Source of the DNA: Capillidium heterosporum
Lineage: Eukaryota; Entomophthoromycota; Entomophthoromycetes; Entomophthorales; Capillidiaceae
Assembly: GCA_016630905.1 (NCBI GenBank)
Contig: WBMQ01000001.1
Coordinates: forward strand, 2,480,001 to 2,544,000
Reading direction: 5' to 3'
DNA: 64,000 nt
A model generated the notes under the pieces. The model was not told the DNA's origin. It saw only the letters and a program-made list of their open reading frames with translations, and searched no databases. Positions 54,478 to 64,000 of this stretch are shown here, piece by piece (position 1 is the first letter of the stretch; the number at the start of each line of letters is the position of its first letter). Position numbers and translations under genes: made by a program.

Positions 54478-57400
54478 TAAACAAAATTTGTGGTGGCGAA
54501 ACTTGAAGGTTTAAATAGGTTTCGAAAATCCTTTCTTATTCAGTCGACTTGATTTGAAAATTTTAAGGGATGTGGGAATACAATGTTTCGGTGAATTGGG
54601 TAATGGATTGTAGGGTAGGTTGCGAACTAAACTAGATGGACACCCTTCAAAACTAAATTGGTCTTGTTGCCAAAGTACTAATTACTTTTTGAGGTGAAGT
54701 TTCCAGGTCTGCCTCTTTTATATCAGGGCGTGGGAGGTTAAGTTGGGGGTAGACTCATTTAGTGGGGCAATTCTTCAGCTAATGGATTGGTGGTTCTGTA
54801 TATGCGCTGGGTAGTTTTAGGTTGGTTGGGCATAAACATGCTTAATTTAGTTCCCAAAGCTGTTGGCTCCGAGTTGATTCTATTTTTAGCTCCGCCAAAA
54901 GCAGTGAGTGAGACTGCGGTTAATTGGATTTTTCCATTACAAGCGAGTAGAAATATTTTAGTAGAAATGCAACAGGCATCTGGCTATTACTGCTTACTAA
55001 GGTCAGCTTTAGGGTGGAAAACATGCGATGGAGGCAGTTGTAACGAAGATGTAGATTTACCGGATTAGACACCCCTGCCAAATACTAATACATCTTGCAT
55101 TACTCTACGTTATGCTCGATTTCTCTTTCTAATACCTAGAAATTGCAAGATGCTTTTCCAGTTGCAACTACTTTGCTCAGCATTGAGTGAACTTTTCCTT
55201 TGAATTCATTACAAAATTAACGCATCTATTTATGAACACAGATACACTAATATAGAACTGTCGATCAGATTGAAGCTTTGTGACTTATGTCGCATAAAAA
55301 TAAATAATTCATCAATATCAAAAAGTGGGTTAGTAAAAGTAATACAATTAGAAAGCTATAAATCTGCAAGCATAAAGCCAGCCATGGAACTAATAAGCTA
55401 TAAGTTAGGCCGCTAGCCGATCGAAAGCCAACGCTACACCTTATTGGGGTTTCTGTTGGCAGGGAACGAATGCTTGCGCCGAGGTTAGGCCCAGCAATAA
55501 ATGAGGCTATTAATAGCATGTTTCTGATATATGCACTATAGACGGCGGTTAATAGGTCTTACTGAAAGCCACAGTTAATAATTGGTGTCTCGAATGTTTT
55601 AGTAGGGCGACTAAATTGTACTACATTGCACAATAATCGATCATGGTTTACATGCAAGTGGTGGATTTGTCTCTTAGGGTTGGATAGATTGTAGGTGTTT
55701 GGGTGCTAAGTTGGATTCTTGTAATAAGTTGGATGCCAAACTAATTAGTAAATTTTTCGTATATGTACATATGCAGGTTCAGAAATAGGAAGAGACATCC
55801 CCTAGCAGGTTATACGGCTACAAATCCTATACGATTGGCCATATTTTGGCTAAATTGGTCTTTGATCAAATATTTACGTTTAGTAGTTATATCAATTGGT
55901 TACAAATCTATCTACTTTAGGTATCTGAAGGACATCTCGAGCATTTCTATCAAGATTTAGCCTAGGAGTTAGGTACCACCCATTCTCCTAAACTTAGTTT
56001 AGGTTTCAGTACTTGTCGTATATAGAATATACTTATACTTCCAAAAGTAATAGAAATCGATTGGGTCTTAGAAGCATTGGTCATAGATGTTTGAAAATGT
56101 TATTAAACTTACATAACGAACCCACTAAAATTCAGGGATTTGTAGTCCCGTCCACCTATCCGAAATCTATGTCTTAGTTTACCAACATTGAGACTATACA
56201 TTTCAAAGCAGTACAGTTTGTGCCGTTGGCAGCTACCCAATTTTTTGCATCAATGTCCTGCAAATGCAGATTCAACTTTCGCTAAATGAAATGGTTTCTA
56301 CCAACATTAATTTCATCTTCCCAACTATTCTTCTGATAAAGGTCGATGCTCCGCACTGTATATTCTATATCTATTATATATTCTAGTATATTGATAAAGA
56401 TATATACTCCAAGCCTCGAAAAACTTCGTCAACCAAAGCATATTAGGTCCACTGTTCAAACGTCAACTTCTAACTAATCAAGTAAGTTTGCGTAATTTCA
56501 GCTATATCAGTGGTAAATAACGTCAAAAATCAATTAAAAATTACAAACTCATCTAGTTGATGAGGAGGTTACATTTGAAGTGTGGATTCACCAACTGAAG
56601 TTCTTGTAAAATAAAGAGTATAGTTCGTCCGAAACCGCCAGTTCACATCTGTAGTTTGATTTGGATAGTACCTGTAGTTAATCGGGCGATACTTTCAATT
56701 TTAGATCAGAGACTAAAATTTCTAGCAATTTCCAAAATATTGAACAAAAGAGGCTATTATAGTACAAAAAAGAGTCAATATTAGCTTTATCTGCTTGTTA
56801 GTATATTTTACACTGCTAAATCATCACATTTAATAGGCTTTATTTTTCATACTTGATAAGTCATTAGATTTTTTTCCAAATTTAGTATCTTACCTACGCA
56901 GTTCAATATTTTTGGAATATAGCTTTGTTTATGAAGTTTAATATACACTACAGATATTCATATATTAATTTTATAGGATATTTAGCTTACTTTAGTAGCC
57001 ACTGATATATATTGATAGAGTTTATAAAATAAGCTTTATAACTTGGATAATGAAGTACAAACCTGCCAATTCAAAGCATACCAAATATAAGCAAATATAT
57101 CCCAGCCTTATTAAGCTCAACAATGTAGATGAATGGATACTTAATTCCTCATTCAAGTTCGGTGATTAAACCAAAAGTTGAAAACCAATGAAATTTATCA
57201 ATGTTTTGACCAAAACTATTGAATAACTTCTCATCCTTTCTAAAGGAAGGTTAGCTCGATTAACCTTCATATAGTTAGATATTTGGAAGCAAGGGCTTTA
57301 CTACCATGATTTCAAACTTAAAGTTCATTTGAATAATAGTAGCACTTGTTAAACTGTCATAGCAATTGATCCGAGGTCCAATATAGTTAGATGTGCCAAA

Positions 57401-57848
57401 TAAGACTAGAATCTCTAGTGGTCGGTATGGAAGAGGTTGAATAGTCAAATTTTGCAAACATTAAATTCTACAGACCTTGGGTGAAGAGGAAGTATACATA
57501 TATATTTATAATAGACTTAGACTATCTGTTAAATTCTAACATCATTGTTATAAAGGGCTCATTAAAGTTCCTGATCACTATAAATAAAAGGTAGTTCAAG
57601 CCCTATAGGAACTTGACTAAAAATATATCAAAGAATCAGCTACATACAAAGCCATAAAATTCTATCACAATATATATTGGTATTTTATTATGCATAAATA
57701 TGCATCCAAGGCAACCTAACTACCAAACTTTTTATTTATTCTAGGATTAAATCTGGCATCAGCTTCATCTTCAACTGCTATACCTATACCAACATCGGTA
57801 TCTATTTGCCTTCACTTTGAGCATGAAATAAGAGCTTGAGAATATTCT
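54478..57848. other. Gene-poor region, about 3.4 kb
   Basis: The part next to 54478 should hold the zinc-finger promoter. Open stretches at 54787-55068 (+) and 55265-55519 (-, hydrophobic) match nothing I recognise. Composition varies, with a somewhat GC-richer patch near 55400-55550. Confidence 0.45.
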
Positions 57849-58018
57849 ATAGTTCTACCAACTCTTCAACAACATCTTTGGGAATTAAAGTCAAAATTAG
57901 AAATCTAAACAAGCTCCGCCTTTTCAACCAATTAACAGCTTGTCTGTAATATCAAAGACCACAGCTTAGATTATAGTATAACCTGTCTGTCCTAAGGTAC
58001 TTAAACACATCACCCAAC
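57849..58018 (-). pseudogene. Possible remnant of an F-box gene of another subfamily
   Basis: On the minus strand a frame reads GDVFKYLRTDRLYYNLSCGL, a TGA stop, then YYRQAVNWLKRRSLFRFLI and IPKDVVEELVEL before another stop. This resembles the classical F-box pattern (xxIFxYLxxxxLYxLSLVCRxWYxxAVxWLxRRxLFRF). It has an internal stop and no flanking gene, so it would be a relic. Based on pattern only. Confidence 0.3.
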
Positions 58019-58566
58019 GAAAAGTATACCTTTACAGTACAAATATCCAATATCAATTGGATAGCATCCCTTAAATCATTAGTCTTACCTCAAAATAGTT
58101 CAAACTAACCATTATCTATCAACTCTAGTTTCCAATCGGAAGGTGATATCCTTGGAACAGGGAGAAAGCTTGGAAGCTTTTTTAATCTCAAACTGTATTG
58201 GAACTTCAATACCAACAGAGTTTATGAAACATTAAATCGGTTACCTTTAGACGAAAAGTATTTAATAGAATAAATGTGATATAGTAGTGTCGATATTCGA
58301 TAAAGCAGTAGCAAATGTTTTACAATCCAAATAGAAGACCCAGCCTCTATATCTCTATAAGGATAAAAGTAAATTAGGGTTTTTATATAATCTACATCAA
58401 CCTGATCTTTTTAAATACACCTTTAGATGTATAACTGAGAAATTGTCCAAAATTTCAACTCGTAACAATCAATCATAAAATCCAAACAAAAGTCATATAA
58501 ACTATATTTTAGTTTAAATATCCTATATTACATTTATATATTACTTCCTACGCTACACCACCACCT

Positions 58567-60623
58567 TCAAATTGAAAAGTCGGCTACCCAATCCACTAGC
58601 ATAGAGTCCATTACCACCTTCCTATAAGCAAGATACACTATTTTCTTACCAACTAGGTACAACGAATCAAAGTAGAGACTGTATGTTTTGGTGAAGGTCA
58701 GTAGCCACCAAACTCCCAGCTGCGTTGTAGGCTCAAAGTAAGCAGCCATCAAATAATCAAAGGTGACAAGTAAGAGGGGTAAGAAAACTAACGTCAAAGT
58801 ACTGGTAAGAAGTAAGGGTCGGATAAAGTTGTAGAATATCCAAAGGATATAGCGAAAAAGGTGGGTATGTCTAATTGTTGGCTGCTGCATCGATAAAGGA
58901 ACATTCGACCAGGTTTTGATTTGCGGGGTGGGGAGCTTTTGCATCGCATGTAGGGCAGCTGAGCCCAGAGGGCGAAGTTGGAAGCCTTGGAAAGTGTTTA
59001 GTAAAACATCCAAATATAATTTAAATTACTAGGTGAGATCGAACATCCCTTGGGTGTTACTTCCAGGTCTTCCGAACTTAATTCAGGGCTACCCTTCAAT
59101 AAATCTATCCCTTCAGCTGTAAGTTTAATTTCTGGCAAAATTTTAATGGTACTTGGCCTAGGTTCAATAATGGGGGGTGAAGCTCCTTGATAAGCAGTAT
59201 TCAGCTTCGACTCGACTGTTTCTAAAAAGCTGTGTAAGTTTTAACAAAAGTTAAGGTATACCATCGGCAAGTGAAGTTTTCAATCTATCGGTTGGAGACT
59301 TGAGAAAGTGAGCATCTGAGCTGTAAGTCCAGTTGGTAATGGATAGTGGACGTGACTGCCTCCGGATGGAGACAAAATGACCTGGTATGGGTCTAGGTTT
59401 CTCGATCTCTTTAAGGTGTGCCAGTTGGCTATCTCGTTGTGCTACCAGGAGACTAATCTTCTCATTTTGGATACCGTAGGTCAACTTGGACTTCAGTAGC
59501 TGTTGATTAGTAGCTTTCGCCTGTGAGATTTGCTTCTTGATCTTCAAAATTTGAGGTTAAAGTAAACGCTGAGGAATGAATTCAAGTTACCTCTTCGGTA
59601 CAGTTGACTATGTCGGCGTTTCGTCGATCGATGGTATTCCCTTCAATACTCATGGAGTAAAGCACCAGATTTAGCTTCTGTTTCTCAACTATTGGAAAGG
59701 TAAGACAGGATCCAGCACTAAAATAGCTTACGTTCTAGTCTTTCATACTCTACTTTCATATGCCTTAGTTCTAACGTAAGGTTTTCTTTGTTACTGTAAG
59801 TCGCCGCGATGCAATCGTTCTACAGTGTAAAGTAAGTTAAATAGTAAACGGTAGAGCTTACTAGGTCGTCTGAACTTTCGTACTGGGAAACCAAATTATT
59901 AAGCTTATTTTCCTCAATTTGGTTTTGGGTTTCCAGTTCAGATAGGTGGTATCGGCGTGCTTCAAAATCAAAGCTCAATTCCAAATTTGGTGAATCCTTT
60001 GAATTATTGTATGTGTCACACGATTTATTGATAGCTTGGCTTTCACATTCAGAGTACTATAGATACTAAGCTGCCATGTTCAATATATAAAGTACCTGTG
60101 AGCTGAGCCTTGGGTTTCCACTCGTTGGGAGTGCAGGCTGAGGCAAGAATTCGTCAAGGATCTTTTGAACATGAGTTGGCGTAGGGAAACCTTGGCCTGA
60201 ATGGCGTTGTAAGCGAGCTTCTACTTTGAACCATTAGTATACGACTTGAAATCATATATACGCTAGCGCGGTAAGTATTAAAATTCTCAGTAAAAAAATA
60301 CCGATGGAAGGCGTGAGTTATAATCCAAAGGTCGTTTGAATTCAAATCCTAGATTCAAGCATTTAGTTACATGTTGAACATACTTAGTACGGGGTCTAGT
60401 TTGGTGCTGTATTGGACTTTCAGTAAACCTTGAGGCTATGTTCGTACTTTCCATATCGAATGAAGAAGCTGAATTAAGAGTGTTCGTTACATCAGGCAGG
60501 AATTGGTGCAGCTCATCGATAGGGCTGGAAAATGTGAAATTCTATTCAGTTGTAAAAGCTACGTTAGCTTTATAATTACTTTTAGTATACTTGGTCGTCG
60601 GTCCTATCTCCTTTATTGCTCAT
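58567..60623 (-). CDS. Unrecognised coiled-coil protein with C-terminal membrane segment(s), copy B
   Basis: Inverted paralogue of 48523-50412. Clear exons: 60591-60623, an exon starting at 60541, then 59862-60056, 59732-59819, 59591-59688, 59262-59541, 59030-59221, 58567-58985. The exon(s) between about 60105 and 60400 are not resolved: at least one further intron lies there (donor GTATTT near 60303 is a candidate). Four exon junctions and two exon lengths (98 and 280 nt) match copy A. Coiled coil (LSELETQNQIEENKLNNLV, LELRHMKVEYERLELEKQK), the block PIPGHF, IRRQ, RPLSITNWTY, then SPSFQLRPLGSAAL, a hydrophobic segment (STLTLVFLPLLLVTFDYLM) and VWWLLTFTKTYSLYF. Family unknown to me. Confidence 0.72.
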
Positions 60624-63600
60624 ACTTTAGATGAATTCGACTGATATTATACCGTTTCTTGAAAGAGAAATGTTTGTAACTGCCTTTTGAATTTATATCG
60701 TATAAAGCAGTCTTTTAAAATTGTTTACTTTTAGATGCTACGTCCAACCAGATTTCTTTGTAGGTCATTTGATTTGACAGTTCTCCAAATGTTTCTGGTT
60801 TATTTACAACGATCTTCATACTAAATTAGGCTTTGTGATTTATGTTGATTCCTTTACTGTTCAAGTAATAATAAAATGTATCAGCTTCAAGTTTATTATA
60901 TCTAGTTTAATAGTATATATATTGTTTAAAGCTTCCGTACAGCGCACCTTACAAACACTGTAGGCACCGTGTATCACTTTCAAGTTTCTAAATTAAGAAT
61001 ATAGATCCAGGTCGTCAACAGCTTTCAAAAAGCTACACTACTCCGTTCAGATAAATTATGTGTTTTTACAATTGAATGTAAAGTTTTTTCCAGTTCTGAA
61101 AGGTACAATCAAATAGCATGAGTTTGTTATATTGATTTGAATTATAATATTGCTAACTACTAACTAATGATGCTCCCTAACTATAGTTCAAATAGTTTGA
61201 ACCCATTTGGCTTGATGGAGCAGCAAGGTGATTTCAATAAAAAGCAGAGCGCTCTCTATCAACGCTTCTGCCTTTTCACTCTTATAGCACCCTCTCCACT
61301 TTCCCCTACTCATCTCTCACTAATCTTGAGAGCGAACATGGCCATCAATCGATGGTTGTAGTTTAGCAAGAGGTCTAGAATAATATGGTAGCTTGTCACT
61401 GCGCCAAAAGTCGGCCATGGTTTTACGCCTGTCGACAGTCAAAGCTATGGATATGGTTCTGGTTTCCAAATACTCTTATAACCTCTTATCCACCACTCCT
61501 TCCTCTTAACACCAGTGAATAAGGAGTAATGAGTGGACCAGACTACCTCTTAGTCCATGGCAGCCTTTATTAGCGGTCATTTGACTGGCATCAAGTATCC
61601 AGGCAAACAGATAACCGGAAATTTTTTCAGCTCTATGGATAATATATAACATATTTTTTAACAAAATAGACTCAATTAACAGGCTTGAGGAGCTGCCAGA
61701 TACCTTTCTATGGGATAGTAGCACTCGATATGTCTTCATATTTGATACTCTCACACCATAGATCTCATTATCCATAACTTTATATAGAGATAGCTTGATA
61801 AGCCAGAATATTTTATCCTGTTTATAGCCGATAGATATTAATATGTACATTTTGAGAGTCAATTTGCATCACAAGACTACCAAGATGAAATATCGATGGT
61901 ATTCATCGTGTCTTACTCTCTACTAGACTGTCCACCATTGACTCTTTTTATACTCACAGGCTATTAACTTGTGTTGTTATTTCCTAGGGGTGATAAATAT
62001 CCAGATATTGGTAGTAGTTGCTATCGTCAATACTTTGAATTTTCTTGAGCTTATCTTCTCCACTTTCAAAAATAACACGGCATCCTTGATAGTTGGAACG
62101 GTTCTTTGAACTGTCTATTTCACTTATACAAAGGGTTATTGAAATATAAGTCTGACAAATTCATTCCTCCTACCTCAAGTGGATCTTACCCATCTGTGGA
62201 AACAAGTACTCACTTTCAAGAGCTTACATTTTTCAGATTATTTAAAATACAAGCTCAAGTTTGATTCCCTGGACAAGATGTTGATCGGTTCTATGCTGTA
62301 CATAGTTAACCGCCAAATCATCCTTCCGTCTTATTTATTTAGTCAGTAGAACTAAATCACGATATGCCATGAGTTTAAACTAAATTATTTGTTTTAGCTA
62401 GGGTTAAAAAATGCAAGTTTAAAGACCAAATTGAACGCTATACTACTTTTCTTATATCAAAATATTCGACTATATGAAAAGTTCCATTTATATTTATTTA
62501 TTGCTAGTATTAGAGCAGCTGAATTAGAATCAAACTTACTTATCTTTATCTTTCTATGCCTTTGGCGAACCTGGGCTACCCACACCATTCTTAGATTTGG
62601 ACTCCTTGATTCCTAAATAGGTTGTTAGTTTCAAACTCAATAGTAGTCTATTTTTGAGCTCAACATTTATAGCAATTCGAGGTAGCTGAATCTATATTCA
62701 AACCAAGTTTGTAGTACTCTCTTTTCTTTATATAATCAAGATATTTACAACGATCGAAATGAGCAAAGGAGTCTTTAAAACATTAGTTCAAATGTACTTT
62801 CAACTACTTTATCTAGTTCGATATGCTTCAAATACTCAAGTCTACAAGTCACACAGAGGGTATATTTTTTATGTGGCTTTCTACTAGCAGAATCAGTAAA
62901 TTTCTTTGCCATTTTCATCTTTTAAAGAGAAAGGTGATAAGACCACTACGCATCTCGGCAGTTGGATTGCGAGGGGCGTGTGTGTTACTCAAGTTTTTGT
63001 TGATTCTCAGATCTTCGCTAGTTGTGTTACTGCATGAATTTATGGATTATGGTACCTGACCATCACTTCCAGTGCTGGATAATTGAAGATTGTTTGTAGA
63101 CGCTATAGAAATAATCGGAATCGAAAAGAACTTGGTGAGCTATTTTCGATATTCTCTTGGCTTTTTTATATGGGGAGTACTTTTTGAAAGCCCACAGTTT
63201 TAAAATTTAATAGTATATATATCAATAGTAAAATTGGTGAAATTTATAAGCCCATATAGAAGAATGTTTCAGATCAGGTTGTTGATATTCAAAAACACTT
63301 TCTATAACAAAATTTGCTTTTAACCCCTTTACAACCAGAAATTTCATATTTTGAAAGTTTAGCAAGTTAGATTCCTTATAACTCAAGTGTCAAAGTTTAA
63401 TTTGCTAAATGTATTTTTAGGAAATTTACAACCAATTTTTGATCAATCGGTAGTAAAAGGGTTAAAGAGATTCATCACAGCAAGTATGTTGATGGGAATG
63501 TAGCTTTTTTTAAAGTACTATTAGATCATTTTAGTATTACTTCCAAAAATCTTCACATTAGAAGTTCGAACTATAATCTAGATTCAAACGTTTCTGTAAA

Positions 63601-64000
63601 TAGCCTGGGCCTTTGGAAATAGACAAACTTTGGTTCAATTATTCTAACATATCTCATTTGTATGAAAATACTTGGATAAGTATATATGTTGATGGATCAA
63701 TAATGTTGGCTTTTGAGAAAGTGGAAAGTTGATCAACTTTCGATTATACAAGCAACTAAAATTGTATGAGTGGTTTAATTAATTCAAGTGAAAAGTTAGC
63801 TATATGGTTTCCTCGGTTTTATATTGGAAAGATAAATTGCTGCCACAAAACACAAATAAGAAAGGTTGAGTAGTAAGCATTCATATGGTTAAGATGACAT
63901 CGTTAACATCTACTAACTTTAGGCACTCAAGTGATGCCAAGAGACGAGATTTGCAATAAAAGAGATATCGCTATATACGATGATTAACTTTAAAAAGACG
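60624..64000. other. Gene-poor region to the window end
   Basis: No gene I can support. A patch at about 61170-61860 is less AT-rich and has open stretches on both strands (61167-61361 +, 61506-61862 -) without recognisable motifs. Confidence 0.45.

Noticed and set aside
54787-55068. 93-residue plus-strand ORF
   Set aside because: No motif, no paralogue and no splice support; likely chance in a less AT-rich patch.
55265-55519. 84-residue hydrophobic minus-strand ORF
   Set aside because: Looks membrane-like, but no family pattern or neighbouring exons are visible; could be a decayed receptor fragment, which I cannot support.
1-64000. CRISPR arrays, bacterial operons, rRNA genes or intact transposons
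   Set aside because: No regularly spaced direct repeats, rRNA signatures, transposase or reverse-transcriptase motifs, or target-site-flanked elements were seen on either strand.

Overview
The window looks like nuclear DNA of an early-diverging fungus, most probably of the Conidiobolus/Entomophthoromycotina kind (inference). The reasons are AT-rich spacers, very short introns (mostly 39-55 nt, several with a TACTAAC/TACTAAT-like branch point), a fungal gene set (VMA21, FLX1-like mitochondrial carrier, P2C ATPases, tyrosinases, F-box families) and heavy local duplication.

Layout. 1-850: 3'-truncated lipase (-). 2.9-11.0 kb: two P2C (Na,K-ATPase-like) cation ATPases head to head as a large inverted repeat; the right copy carries a one-base frame break. 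11.7-12.3 kb: small secreted orphan. 12.87 kb: tRNA-Glu(CTC) (-). 14.65-15.97 kb: secreted cysteine-repeat protein (+) with a frame break. 16.6-17.0 kb: VMA21. 17.3-18.9 kb: GDA1/CD39 apyrase (-). 19.7-26.8 kb: two secreted tyrosinases flanking a beta-lactamase-fold hydrolase (+). 27.0-27.9 kb: SAM methyltransferase (-). 29.5-33.6 kb: two UPF0014 (FetB/ALS3-type) membrane proteins head to head. 33.9-35.7 kb: second cysteine-repeat gene (-). 36.13 kb: second, identical tRNA-Glu (+). 36.9-47.7 kb: F-box genes (one pseudogene, four on the minus strand) with an FLX1-like carrier (38.6-39.9 kb) among them. 48.5-50.4 kb (+) and 58.6-60.6 kb (-): two members of an unrecognised coiled-coil membrane protein family. 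53.9-54.5 kb: C2H2 zinc-finger gene (-) with a frame break. The last 3.4 kb has no gene I can support.

Themes. Five paralogous pairs (ATPase, tRNA-Glu, Cys-repeat, UPF0014, coiled-coil membrane protein) lie in opposite orientation to each other. The ATPase pair has an about 1.43 kb internal tract that appears base-identical between divergent ends, a gene-conversion signature. Three genes are broken by one extra G at an in-frame GGG codon, which is either a systematic homopolymer error or a real +1 feature. No operons are expected or seen; links between genes are by shared compartment (secretory pathway and cell surface: tyrosinases, apyrase, Cys-repeat proteins; membranes: ATPases, UPF0014, VMA21; mitochondrion: carrier).
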